The position numbers and the translations under genes were made by a program. Positions 8,039 to 16,114 of a stretch of 50,459 bases of DNA are shown in pieces (the stretch's first letter is position 1; each line of letters opens with the position of its first letter). The stretch covers positions 1 through 50,459 of the forward strand of contig SOIM01000004.1 in NCBI GenBank assembly GCA_004377185.1, read 5' to 3'. The notes beneath the pieces were generated by a model. The model saw only the letters and a program-made list of their open reading frames with translations, had not been told where the DNA came from and did not search any database. The stretch comes from Methanomassiliicoccales archaeon (lineage in GTDB: Archaea; Thermoplasmatota; Thermoplasmata; RBG-16-68-12; SOIM01).

Positions 8039-8895
8039 GCCAGAACCTTCATCACATTACCCCAGACCTCCCTGACTTCCTTTGAGAATCTGCCGTCAGA
8101 GAACTCTATGACGCTCTTCTTCTCGATCATGGCTTTGGTTGTTACGTTATCATAGGAAAGCCTTCCTACCAGCGGAAGTCCCTTCTTCTCACAATAAGCC
8201 TCGATCTCCTTGGTCTTAGCATCGCTCAAGTCAGACTTGTTCACGCATACAGCAGCCCCGACATCAAAGTGTTCTGTCACCTCGACTATTCTGCCAAGGT
8301 CATGCACTCCGGACACAGTAGGTTCTGCGATGACGAGAGCCAGATCCGTTCCCGCGAGAGAGGAAATGAGCGGACACCCAATTCCCGGGGGGCCATCGAT
8401 GATGATCAAATCCCTGCCTTCCCTTTCGGCCATGATCCTTGCGTTATTTCTTACCAGAGCCACCAATTTTCCCGAGGCTTCCTCACCCGCTCCAAGCTTG
8501 GCATGGGACATAGGACCGAATCTGGTGTCTGAGATGTATGCCACACCCGACACACGGTCCCTCAATTCAATCGCCTCTTCGGGGCACACAAATACGCAAA
8601 CCCCACAACCTTCGCATCTCTGGTCGATGATGTTGAAATCTTGATCTATCGCCTCGAACCTGCAATGCTCTTGGCACAGCCCGCATTCGGTACACTTCTC
8701 CGGGTTCTTGTGGGCTAGCTTGAGACCAGTGAATTCCATTTCTTCCTTGATGGTCGGATTCAGAATTAGATGAAGATCTGGAGCGTCCACGTCACAATCT
8801 GCCATCACGGCATTCTCTGCCAGAGAAGCAAAGGCAGCCACAAGGGTGGTCTTTCCCGTTCCGCCTTTTCCGCTCACAACTGTAAGCTGTCTCAC
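8035..8895 (-). CDS. MinD/ParA-type ATPase with inserted 2[4Fe-4S] ferredoxin domain
   Basis: 286-residue deviant Walker ATPase: GKGGTGKTT at 9-17 with signature lysine K10. A ferredoxin domain is inserted after the second strand, with cysteines 68, 71, 74, 78 and 94, 97, 100, 104. The switch region IIIDGPPGIGCP follows. Proteins of this layout occur in pairs in anaerobes; in Desulfovibrio two such ATPases belong to the orange-protein complex. It starts with GTG overlapping the stop of its paralogue (GTGA). It probably couples ATP hydrolysis to cluster or electron handling in the adjacent NifX-like proteins (inference). Confidence 0.9.
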   Translation of the reverse strand: MRQLTVVSGKGGTGKTTLVAAFASLAENAVMADCDVDAPDLHLILNPTIKEEMEFTGLKLAHKNPEKCTECGLCQEHCRFEAIDQDFNIIDQRCEGCGVCVFVCPEEAIELRDRVSGVAYISDTRFGPMSHAKLGAGEEASGKLVALVRNNARIMAEREGRDLIIIDGPPGIGCPLISSLAGTDLALVIAEPTVSGVHDLGRIVEVTEHFDVGAAVCVNKSDLSDAKTKEIEAYCEKKGLPLVGRLSYDNVTTKAMIEKKSVIEFSDGRFSKEVREVWGNVMKVLA

Positions 8896-9728
8896 GTTTC
8901 CATCACCCTGAGAATCTGTTCGTACAACACGAGGAACTTCTCTCTCCAGTCTTCCAGCTCCAGGACGAAAGGGCGGCCCTCGGAGTAGAGCGACGCGATC
9001 TCGAACGAGTGGGGAATCTTCATGAGAATGGGGATTTCCTCCTTTGTGCAGAAATCCTCCACTCCTTTGTCGCCGATATCAGCGCGGTTCAAGACAACCC
9101 CGTATTTCAATTCCAATTCCTTCAGAACATCGATGGCTATGCGCAAATCCGCCAATCCAAAGGGGGTGGGTTCAGACACCAACAAGGTGAAATCCGAACC
9201 TTGGACAGTCTCAATGACGGGACAAGCGGTTCCGGGCGGGGCATCCAGGATAACGGTTTTGTTTGGATCAATCCTCTTCTTCAGTTGTCTGATCAACGGT
9301 GTGGCCATGGGTTCGCCGGGATTCAGGACCCCCCTCCACAGGTCTATACCGTCATGCTTTCCCCTGTCGATGTAACCCAATACTCGTCTCTCCTCAGTAA
9401 TCGCATCCTGAGGGCAGACCAGTGTGCAACCTCCACAGCCGTGGCACAGTTCGTTGAAAACAAGAACCTCATTGGGAACAACTGCAATGGCATGGTATTC
9501 GCAAAACTCGGCACACTTCCTGCAGAAATCACATTTCTTGATATCCACTCTTGGAACAGGGATGCTCACCTCTTCCACCCTCTCCAGATCAGTGTTGAAG
9601 AAAAGATGGACGTTTGGCTCCTCTACGTCACAGTCAATCAGTTGAACGGTCTCCAGGGAAAGGGCCAGGTTTACCGCTACAGTCGTCTTCCCAGTACCGC
9701 CTTTTCCACTCGCAATCGAGATAATCAC
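8892..9728 (-). CDS. MinD/ParA-type ATPase with inserted ferredoxin domain, paralogue
   Basis: 278 residues with the same layout as the downstream neighbour: GKGGTGKTT at 8-16, ferredoxin cysteines 66, 69, 72, 76 and 95, 98, 101, 105, and VILDAPPGTACPV in the switch. The start is GTG at 9728. The two paralogues are divergent, as in bacterial clusters where they are thought to form a heterodimer. The 69-base gap upstream separates it from the NifX-like gene but is too short for an obvious promoter. Confidence 0.9.
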   Translation of the reverse strand: MIISIASGKGGTGKTTVAVNLALSLETVQLIDCDVEEPNVHLFFNTDLERVEEVSIPVPRVDIKKCDFCRKCAEFCEYHAIAVVPNEVLVFNELCHGCGGCTLVCPQDAITEERRVLGYIDRGKHDGIDLWRGVLNPGEPMATPLIRQLKKRIDPNKTVILDAPPGTACPVIETVQGSDFTLLVSEPTPFGLADLRIAIDVLKELELKYGVVLNRADIGDKGVEDFCTKEEIPILMKIPHSFEIASLYSEGRPFVLELEDWREKFLVLYEQILRVMET

Positions 9729-9797
9729 TGTACGCCTCCAGGATTGCTACCTATCCTACCCAGAAGCTGACTTCCGGTCAAGAACCCTCATCCAAAC

Positions 9798-10160
9798 CTA
9801 GTGATGTCTGTGCATCTTGCAGGCATTCTCGTCGGTAGCCATCGCCAGTTGGTTGTTCTTCCACTTCTCCAGGGTGTCCTGCACTGTCCCCTCGGCCCCT
9901 ACGTACACCTCGATACCGTATTCCTCGAACATGTTGACCGCTCTAGGACCCAGACCCGAGCAGAGCATTGTCTCGACCCCTGCTTCCGCCAAGTGCTCCG
10001 GTGGCTTACCAGCTCCGCCCATGTGTTCACTTATGTTGGGAATCACCCGAACATCATCAGTGTCCATGTCCACAATAGTGAAGGTCGGAGCCCTTCCGAA
10101 ATGCGGACTCACGTTCTCAAGCAAACCTCTATCGCCAAGCGTTGGTACGCATACTTTCAT
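9798..10160 (-). CDS. NifX-like (DIM) protein with Cys/His tail
   Basis: 120 residues of the dinitrogenase iron-molybdenum cofactor family: MKVCVPTLG strand, the loop VSPHFGRAPTF, LCSGLGPRA, and the closing IEVYVGAEGTVQDTLEKW. The last residues, ENACKMHRHH, add a Cys and three His that look like a metal site and are not part of the core fold. Related ORP in Desulfovibrio binds a Mo-Cu sulfide cluster; whether this protein does is unknown. Lies between the other NifX-like gene and the MinD pair. Confidence 0.87.
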   Translation of the reverse strand: MKVCVPTLGDRGLLENVSPHFGRAPTFTIVDMDTDDVRVIPNISEHMGGAGKPPEHLAEAGVETMLCSGLGPRAVNMFEEYGIEVYVGAEGTVQDTLEKWKNNQLAMATDENACKMHRHH

Positions 10161-10192
10161 TCATATACCCCCTTCCAGTTCTGGTTTGACCC

Positions 10193-10627
10193 TCAATTGG
10201 ACCCTCCTCTACCCATGCCTCCGCCACCGCCACGTCCTCTGCCCATGCCGCGACCACCACCTCTTCCCATTCCGAAATGGCCCGGAACTGTGGCATTTCC
10301 AGCTTCTGCCAATTCTCCTCTCTTGAACCGTTCGATGCTCTCGGTAATCGTTCCTCCCGCACCAACGTAAACCTTTATTCCCGCCGCATTCAGCGTCTGG
10401 AACGCATTTGGTCCGATATTACCCGTCAGAACGGCAGATACGCCCATACCCGACACTATTTGGGCGGCTTCGATCCCTGCCCCGCTTGCGGAACCTCCAG
10501 CAGTGTTGGTCGTCGCGGTATGTTCCATAGAATCCAAGTCCACGACCAAGAAGAATTGACATCTCCCAAACCTTGGATCTACGCTAGAACTCAGGCCTTG
10601 TCCTGTAGAAGACACAGCAATTTTCAT
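10193..10627 (-). CDS. NifX-like (DIM) protein with Gly/Arg-rich tail
   Basis: 144 residues. The core (1-105) has MKIAVSSTG, VDPRFGRCQFF, VLTGNIGPNAF and IKVYVGAGGTI, the DIM-family pattern. The last 30 residues are almost only Gly, Arg and Met (GMGRGGGRGMGRGRGGGGG), like the tail region of the DUF5320 protein at 6019. The ATG at 10627 is preferred because GAGGTG, six bases upstream, is a good ribosome site; the GTG at 10636 is part of that site. Only one cysteine is present. Confidence 0.87.
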   Translation of the reverse strand: MKIAVSSTGQGLSSSVDPRFGRCQFFLVVDLDSMEHTATTNTAGGSASGAGIEAAQIVSGMGVSAVLTGNIGPNAFQTLNAAGIKVYVGAGGTITESIERFKRGELAEAGNATVPGHFGMGRGGGRGMGRGRGGGGGMGRGGSN

Positions 10628-10648
10628 CTTATTCACCTCGACACATCT

Positions 10649-11488
10649 CTACTCTCTCTTCCTCACGAATTTCTCGATTCTCTTGACTATTATCTTGAAC
10701 GTCTCGGCACTCTCACTTCTCGGGTAGCTCAGAACAAAGGGTTCACCGCTATCGCCCGTTTCCGCGATCTTTGGGTCCAGTGGAACTCTTCCAAGGAAGG
10801 GTACGCCGAGCTCTTTCGCCGCTTTCTCTCCTCCTCCCGCTTTGAAAAGGTCTATCCGCTCTCCACAATGGGGACAATTGAATCCACTCATGTTCTCAAT
10901 GATTCCGATTATCGGAAGATTGAGTGCCCTGACGAAGTTCACCGCCTTTCTGGAGTCCAGCAAGGCGACATCCTGGGACGTGGTAACGATTACTGCCCCG
11001 CTCGCGTCCGGTATTAGGTGTGCTACGCTAAGTGGTTCGTCACCTGTGCCAGGGGGGAGGTCCATTATCAAGTAGTCCAGTTTCCCCCAATCGACTTCTT
11101 CGATGAATTGTTGAATCGCCTTCATTTTGAGGGGGCCTCTCCATATGACTGGAGAATCCTTGTCGGAAAGCAAGAAAGCCATGGACATGACCTTAAGATG
11201 CGGTGGATATGGTACGGGAATGATTCCGTTCCCGCCTCCGGTAAGCCTCTCGTCCTCGATGCCAAGCATCTTTGGAATGTCTGGGCCGTGGATGTCGACA
11301 TCCAAAAGCCCCACCTCGCTTCCGTTCATGGAGAATGAGAGGGCTAGATTGGCTGCGACGGTACTCTTTCCCACACCCCCCTTGCCGCTCAGGACGAGGA
11401 TTTTGTGTTTGACATTCCTCAGGTTCTCACTTGTTTTCGTCTCAGAACGAGCCTCTTTCCCAGATTTCTTTTTGGATTTGACTTCCAC
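10649..11488 (-). CDS. Mrp/Nbp35-type iron-sulfur carrier ATPase
   Basis: 279-residue ApbC/Mrp ATPase that carries and transfers Fe-S clusters. Walker [10 protein letters not shown] at 35-43, [12 protein letters not shown] at 141-152, and the cluster-ligand pair C205-x-x-C208 (NCPHCGE). The N-terminal 26 residues are Lys/Glu-rich and not conserved. Start GTG at 11488. First gene of the eight-gene minus-strand operon ending at 6569. In the Desulfovibrio orange-protein locus an Mrp-type protein is also encoded beside ORP. Confidence 0.92.
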   Translation of the reverse strand: MEVKSKKKSGKEARSETKTSENLRNVKHKILVLSGKGGVGKSTVAANLALSFSMNGSEVGLLDVDIHGPDIPKMLGIEDERLTGGGNGIIPVPYPPHLKVMSMAFLLSDKDSPVIWRGPLKMKAIQQFIEEVDWGKLDYLIMDLPPGTGDEPLSVAHLIPDASGAVIVTTSQDVALLDSRKAVNFVRALNLPIIGIIENMSGFNCPHCGERIDLFKAGGGEKAAKELGVPFLGRVPLDPKIAETGDSGEPFVLSYPRSESAETFKIIVKRIEKFVRKRE

Positions 11489-11636
11489 TGTAGCTCACCG
11501 GGGAATACTCCCTTAGGTACTATTCCGTCCATGGTTTTGGTTCTAACGCCGTACATGTTCGGGACTTTGAGACAAATCTTCGCCAAAAAATCAGACCAAA
11601 AACGGCAGTTATCCAGGACTGTCTTCGTCCGAGAAC

Positions 11637-12272
11637 CTAAATCATTCCTTTTTCAAGGTATTGCCTGACGATTTTTCTCTCCCCACGTTGTAGTATTTCC
11701 GATAATGTCGACGGGGATATACCGAAGACTTTCGATAGGTTTCTCAGGGTTCTCTTTCTCGGATGGTCGTAATACCCCATTTCGAATGCGATTCGGACAA
11801 TCTCCTCCTGTCTTTTCGTCAGCAAGGACTTCTTGCTCAATCTTGCCTTTTTGAGAATCTGCACGGAACAGCCCGATTCCTCAAGATTCCCCACGAGGGA
11901 GGAAAGTGCATCTTCTGTCGAAGAGATCAGGTCCCATTCAACCCAACCATCTGAACGGGAAGTCGCAGAGACGAGGAAGCAATCTGACCCGGTAAGTAGC
12001 TGACAGGCGACGCACCTGCTCGTGGTGACAGTGCCCAGAACGCGTCCGTCTTTGTAAGGAAAGAGGTCGATCTTGCAGATATCTGGATGGCTCTTCATTT
12101 CCTCAATCATCTTCTCCACTTGCTCTCCACCCTTGTCTATCTCGATGAGAGATCTCCCCCCAGCCTGCCCAAATGGCTTGCACTCCAAGAACTTTATCGG
12201 GACTGGATACTTCTCTGCAATGTCTTTGACCCAGTTGTCTGGAACCTTCAGTAGGAGTATGATTTCCTTCAT
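11637..12272 (-). CDS. Bat-type HTH regulator
   Basis: 211 residues. The C-terminal 55 residues are the bacterio-opsin-activator-type HTH (HTH_10): LTKRQEEIVRIAFEMGYYDHPRKRTLRNL then SKVFGISPSTLSEILQRGERK. The N-terminal half is an uncharacterised sensor-like alpha-beta domain with cysteines in TTSRCVACQLLTGSDCF, possibly a redox or metal site. A TATA box on this strand lies near 12297-12306. It lies upstream of the Mrp operon in the same direction with a 148-base gap, so it may regulate it (inference). Confidence 0.82.
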   Translation of the reverse strand: MKEIILLLKVPDNWVKDIAEKYPVPIKFLECKPFGQAGGRSLIEIDKGGEQVEKMIEEMKSHPDICKIDLFPYKDGRVLGTVTTSRCVACQLLTGSDCFLVSATSRSDGWVEWDLISSTEDALSSLVGNLEESGCSVQILKKARLSKKSLLTKRQEEIVRIAFEMGYYDHPRKRTLRNLSKVFGISPSTLSEILQRGERKIVRQYLEKGMI

Positions 12273-12380
12273 TCTCTCATATTATGAACCGCTTTCCTTA
12301 TATTTACCTTTTCGAGCTGAACCTCCGCCAGCCCCACACGCTCGGGATTTCTTGCCATTCGACGCGCAAGATTAAGCTAG

Positions 12381-12396
12381 AATCCCGATGGGAGCA
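12381..12396 (+). repeat. Near-copy of the tRNA-Glu 3' end (possible attachment-site scar)
   Basis: AATCCCGATGGGAGCA matches tRNA-Glu bases 4974-4989 at 15 of 16 positions and in the same orientation; extending five bases 5' gives 17 or 18 of 21. The rest of a tRNA is absent here. This is the layout left when an element integrates into a tRNA gene: intact tRNA on one side and a short 3'-end copy on the other. The bounded 7.4 kb holds the NifX/MinD cluster. No integrase is present. Confidence 0.45.
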
Positions 12397-12439
12397 CCTC
12401 CCTCCAATCCTCCAGACAATGATTCTTGAGGTCCCCCAA

Positions 12440-12577
12440 CTACTTTATGTTCATTCTCCTGGCGCAGTTCTCGCAGGCGTACTCATACTCCTCAGTTTCC
12501 GGATTCAACCTCACAGCCTTGCTCAGTTCTATGACATTCCCGCAATATTCGCACTCCACTTCTTTCATCTCTATCAT
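12440..12577 (-). CDS. 45-residue zinc-ribbon protein
   Basis: A short gene: MIEMKEVECEYCGNVIELSK at the start, then CENCARRMNIK at the end. Cysteines at 9, 12, 35 and 38 make a compact zinc ribbon with an acidic middle (NPETEEYEYA). A GGATCGG purine-rich stretch precedes the ATG at 12577. Single-ribbon proteins of this size are common in archaea and mostly unstudied. It runs toward the tRNA-like repeat at 12381-12396, just outside the putative island. Confidence 0.7.
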   Translation of the reverse strand: MIEMKEVECEYCGNVIELSKAVRLNPETEEYEYACENCARRMNIK

Positions 12578-12626
12578 CCGATCCCCTCTCTATTGATTCT
12601 CCAGTATCCATAGACTCCCAAATCAT

Positions 12627-13610
12627 TCACAGGTAGTAAGAGTAAGCGTGAATGACCGCCCTCTCCGCATCCCCGAAACCAATCGGGATCTGGTTCCAGT
12701 CGTTTCTCACATCACCCACAGCATACAGTCCCTCAATGGGATTGCCTGAGCCATCCAGAACCCTGCAGTCCTCATCAGTCACAACATACCCATCTTCATC
12801 CAGCTTTCCATCAAGCGCCACTGCAAGCTCGTTGTTTATCTTGAACAACCCCAAAGCGACCATACCAGACTCAAACTGTCTCTTGGAGCCATCTTCGAAC
12901 TCAACTCCCAGGAAATCCTCATCCAAACCGAACAAGCTAGTGATCCTCTCATTGATCACTTCGACCCCCTTCTCAGAGAGTTTGGTTAGAGTTTCCTTTT
13001 TGTTATCCAGACCCTTCCCATCGAACATATCCTTGCCATGCGAGAGAATGGTAACGGACTTAGCCCCAAAGAAACCCAAATCCAAAGAGGTATTGGCAGC
13101 CAGTTGCCCGTGACCAATGACCGCCACATCCTGCCCAGTCATCATGTGGCCGTCACAGAACAGACAATAGTGGACCAAGCCTTTATTGGCGTAAGGTAGG
13201 ATAGGTCGAATGGATCCGTTGATAACTGGTTGTCTGTCAATGATTCCAGTTGCCAGGATGACCGCTCTCGACTTGAACTCCGCTTCTCTCTTTGCTCTCT
13301 CGTCAAATGCCTTGATCTTGAACACATCTTCTCTCTTGATATGGACGACCTCGAAAAGGTCTTTGAGCTGGACCTTGTCTTCATGCTTTTTCAGGGCTTC
13401 TCTGCCCAGGTTCACCAATTCGTTTCCCGATATCCCATCTGGATGAGTGGGGATATTGTCCACACGCGGCACGAACCACACCCGACACCATTTTCGCCCC
13501 TTGTCCAAGACGAGAGCGGTGTGGTTCAGCAGTGCAGCCTTCAAGCCAGCGTGCAGGCCGACCGCCCCTCCACCTATAATGATGAAATCAAAGGTCTCTT
13601 CTTCGGACAT
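12627..13610 (-). CDS. Thioredoxin-reductase-like FAD/NAD(P) oxidoreductase
   Basis: 327 residues. FAD site IIIGGGAVGLHAG (10-22), a central redox pair C149-x-x-C152 in HYCLFCDGH (thioredoxin reductases have CATCDG), a nucleotide-binding VAVIGHGQLAANTS, and the FAD-closing GLYAVGDVR. I chose ATG 13610, immediately before the first strand; ATG 13685 would add 25 residues and fits the shared TATA box at 13724-13735 better. Unusual: a WCRVWF segment near residue 41 where thioredoxin reductases have GGQL. The partner could be a thioredoxin or glutaredoxin-like protein; none is adjacent. Confidence 0.85.
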   Translation of the reverse strand: MSEEETFDFIIIGGGAVGLHAGLKAALLNHTALVLDKGRKWCRVWFVPRVDNIPTHPDGISGNELVNLGREALKKHEDKVQLKDLFEVVHIKREDVFKIKAFDERAKREAEFKSRAVILATGIIDRQPVINGSIRPILPYANKGLVHYCLFCDGHMMTGQDVAVIGHGQLAANTSLDLGFFGAKSVTILSHGKDMFDGKGLDNKKETLTKLSEKGVEVINERITSLFGLDEDFLGVEFEDGSKRQFESGMVALGLFKINNELAVALDGKLDEDGYVVTDEDCRVLDGSGNPIEGLYAVGDVRNDWNQIPIGFGDAERAVIHAYSYYL

Positions 13611-13723
13611 CACACCAGGAATGCCGTCTGATTTCAAAACACTTTCTAATTTGCAGAACTTGTCCACTGGACTTCCCACTCTCATTTCGATTTGGAAGAT
13701 CTTTCTGCACTGTCCAAGCCATT

Positions 13724-13735
13724 TTTTAAATATCA
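13724..13735. promoter_or_regulatory. TATA box between divergent flavin reductase and V4R genes
   Basis: TTTTTTAAATAT (13724-13735) is about 30 bases before the V4R ATG at 13764. Its reverse complement also reads as a TATA box (ATATTTAAAAAA) and would start a minus-strand transcript near 13700, consistent with an ATG at 13685. One element may serve both genes. Confidence 0.5.
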
Positions 13736-13763
13736 TGGAAACGTTATTATTGATTGGGTAAGG

Positions 13764-14348
13764 ATGAGGATAGAACCCACTGAGAAGGAAATCGAGAAGG
13801 TTTACCACATCTACCTGAAGCAATCCAAGATAGATTTTGAGAAGGGGCAGCTGAAGTTGGGAGACCTCCCCATAATATGGGCCAGAGCCGAACTCCTGTA
13901 CGACATGTATCTCGAACTGAAGAAATTGGTCGGGGATTCGGTGAACCCGGTGATGAGAAAGATGGGAAGGCCCTACGGCCGGAACTTCTTCAAAACGCTG
14001 AGAAAAGCGTTCACTGCGACCGGCAATGAGGTGGACCAGGAAGCCATACTGAGTTTCTTCTGTGCCGAGAATGCCGTGATTGGATGGGGCAGGATATCGG
14101 TCGAGAACGATATGAACAGGTGGACCGTGAGGTGCGAGAAAGGTTTCCCTGTTGCCCAGGCGTTCAACGTCAGGAAGATGTTTGCCACCGACCCGGTGGA
14201 CGCCTACTTTCTGGGTTATTTCGAGGGCTTTCTGTCCGAGATGGTCGGATCCAACTTCCGGGGACGCGAGGAGAAATGCATGGCCCTGGGAGATGACAGT
14301 TGCATGATGGTGTTCAGGAAGATTGAGACCAAGAGCTCCAGCAAGTAG
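13764..14348 (+). CDS. V4R (4-vinyl reductase) domain protein
   Basis: 194 residues with a C-terminal V4R domain, a small-molecule-binding fold found in bacteriochlorophyll BchJ and in archaeal regulators. Seen: GRPYGRNFFKTLRKAF, WGRISVENDMNRWTVRCEKGF, the segment YFLGYFEGFLSEMVG, and the closing pair EEKCMALGDDSCMMVF, whose cysteines are typical of V4R. ATG 13764 is chosen; the longer frame back to 13692 crosses the promoter. It is transcribed away from the flavin reductase. Its stop abuts the stop of the convergent radical SAM gene with no gap. Confidence 0.82.
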   Translation: MRIEPTEKEIEKVYHIYLKQSKIDFEKGQLKLGDLPIIWARAELLYDMYLELKKLVGDSVNPVMRKMGRPYGRNFFKTLRKAFTATGNEVDQEAILSFFCAENAVIGWGRISVENDMNRWTVRCEKGFPVAQAFNVRKMFATDPVDAYFLGYFEGFLSEMVGSNFRGREEKCMALGDDSCMMVFRKIETKSSSK

Positions 14349-15245
14349 CTAGTAGGAATCAATCCTTCTCTGGCTCTTTCTTTGGTCCTCAAATACTGGT
14401 TTTGGGATTTTTGGGGACAGGCCATACTTCTTGAGCAATCTCCGCGTCCTGGCATCAAGCTCCTTGTGGTATTTTTGACCGGGTACGTAAGCGTCGTTCG
14501 CGTAGAGTTGCTCATACTTGGAGGCCAGTTCTGGGTAGTGCTCTCGAATCACGCTCATGACCCAATCCCTCTGTTGCCCTTCCATTGTTAGAGTTGCGCA
14601 GAGGACATAATGGGCACCGTGCTCCTTTGCCATCGCGAAAGTTTCCTCCAAATGGGTCTCATCGTCCGTTATGTGGGGGAGAATTGGCATGAATGACAGA
14701 CCTGTCAGTATGCCCCTCTCGGAGATCTCCCGTATAGCTTCCATCCTTTTCTTGGGCGCCGGTGCCTTGGGCTCAAAGATCTTGGTGATGCTCTTGTCAA
14801 CGGTTGAGAAGGAGTAGGAAACGCAACACCACGTCTCTTTGTTTATCTCCTCCAGGATGTCAAGGTCCCTAACTAGGAGAGGCGAGCGTTCGATTATGTG
14901 GATGGGGAAGTTCAGGTCCCTCACCACCTCCAGCATCCTCCTTGAGAGAAGGAACTCCTTCTCCGCGGGTTGCCAGTCACCAAGCGCAATCACGTTCTTC
15001 TCGGCCCTTGGCAGCTGTTTTCTAAGCATCTGGGGCGCATTGATTTTGACCCTTATCACCTTGTCGAAGTCCTCGCAGGGAATATCTCTGAGGTATCTCT
15101 CAGCTCTGAAGTAGCAGAAGTGGCAGCCGAAAGCGCAGCACACGTACGGATGGGCGCTGTACTTGACCCAATACCAGTCCTCATCCACTTCCTTGTGGCG
15201 GATCAGTATGCTCTTGCACCTGTAGGTCTCGTATCTGACCGTCAT
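14349..15245 (-). CDS. Radical SAM protein, spore-photoproduct-lyase-like
   Basis: 298 residues. The cluster motif is C37-AFG-C41-HF-C44, followed by YFRAERYLRDIP. The middle matches the SplB/Rv2578c-like family: VIALGDWQPAEKEF, FPIHIIERSPLLVRDLDIL, CVSYSFSTVDKSITKIFEPKAP, and GILTGLSFMPILPHITDD. Family members are often annotated as DNA repair photolyases, but repair activity has been shown only for true SplB. Its ATG overlaps the UPF0282 stop, making it the last gene of the nreA operon. Confidence 0.87.
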   Translation of the reverse strand: MTVRYETYRCKSILIRHKEVDEDWYWVKYSAHPYVCCAFGCHFCYFRAERYLRDIPCEDFDKVIRVKINAPQMLRKQLPRAEKNVIALGDWQPAEKEFLLSRRMLEVVRDLNFPIHIIERSPLLVRDLDILEEINKETWCCVSYSFSTVDKSITKIFEPKAPAPKKRMEAIREISERGILTGLSFMPILPHITDDETHLEETFAMAKEHGAHYVLCATLTMEGQQRDWVMSVIREHYPELASKYEQLYANDAYVPGQKYHKELDARTRRLLKKYGLSPKIPKPVFEDQRKSQRRIDSY

Positions 15246-16114
15246 CTCTTCCTCTCTTCGTCTGCTTTATACAACTTCTTCCTCTTTGCTTCCAGCAGGT
15301 CGTCCTTTCTCCCAAGGTATCCCGCGCAGGTCTGCAGGTTCACTACTTCTTCCTTTGCAACTTCGAATATCTTCGGGATTCTGTCCCTGTACTCCTCCTC
15401 TCTCACGAAGTGGTGGTCGATGAGAAAATCCTTCACATCGGTCTTCCGGATAATCTTGATGATGTTCCTTTCTGAACTCTTCAGGGGCCTACCTTGGTCG
15501 GCCATCATCAGAACGGAGAAGGGTCCGTCCATGAGTATCGTCCTGGGATTTGACTTGAGGATGAATTCAAGCTGGCTTTTTACGCTCGCTCCCTGGATGT
15601 CCGATGTATGTACGAAGGTCTGCTCCTCATCCGTCACGGCAACCTCCACCACCCACCCCATTCTCAGAGTCGGACCGTGGGGCACTGGCTTAGAGAATTC
15701 GATTAAGGTTCTCCCGAACTCAAAGGTCTTCCCATCTGCAGGGAGGATCTCTTTGGGGTAATCTCCCAACTTCCTGATGAATCGTTTGGCCCTCATCTGC
15801 TGGTTTCTGTTTATCTTGTTCTGGTAGTCCTTCAGCAAGGCGGTCTTTCTGCGATATATGGATGGAGCATCCGGGTTGTGGTGGTCAAAGTGATAATGAG
15901 TGACGATTAGAACATCCGACTTTCGGACGCATTCTTTGATTTCCTTCCAATGCTCGCGCTTTCTTTCCTTCTCAATCTTGTGTGGAGGGAGACCGAATCT
16001 TTTTGGTGCCAACCTCACCGACGGATCTATGAAGATGTTGCAGTCCTTCGTCTCAACGAAAGTGGCCATGCTTCTAGTACCTAGACTATCAGCTGAGATG
16101 GGGATGATTTTCAT
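15242..16114 (-). CDS. UPF0282-family metallo-beta-lactamase-fold protein
   Basis: 290 residues with the metal motif HYHFDHH (73-79), an early ISADSLGTRSMATFVET, FVHTSDIQGASV, and a late FLIDHHFVREEEY. These identify the archaeal UPF0282 family, a metallo-beta-lactamase fold predicted to be a hydrolase or nuclease; the function is unproven. Long basic helices (RKREHWKEIK, KINRNQQMRAKRFIRK) would suit nucleic acid binding. Overlaps both neighbours by 4 bases (ATGA), so it is translated as part of the nreA operon. Confidence 0.87.
   Translation of the reverse strand: MKIIPISADSLGTRSMATFVETKDCNIFIDPSVRLAPKRFGLPPHKIEKERKREHWKEIKECVRKSDVLIVTHYHFDHHNPDAPSIYRRKTALLKDYQNKINRNQQMRAKRFIRKLGDYPKEILPADGKTFEFGRTLIEFSKPVPHGPTLRMGWVVEVAVTDEEQTFVHTSDIQGASVKSQLEFILKSNPRTILMDGPFSVLMMADQGRPLKSSERNIIKIIRKTDVKDFLIDHHFVREEEYRDRIPKIFEVAKEEVVNLQTCAGYLGRKDDLLEAKRKKLYKADEERKR

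Noticed and set aside
12300-12396. A second, degenerate tRNA gene at the 12381 repeat
   Set aside because: Only the last 16-21 bases match; no D or anticodon arm can be folded upstream.
13611-13823. Long N-terminal extension of the flavin reductase
   Set aside because: It runs through the divergent promoter and into the V4R gene; at most ATG 13685 is plausible.
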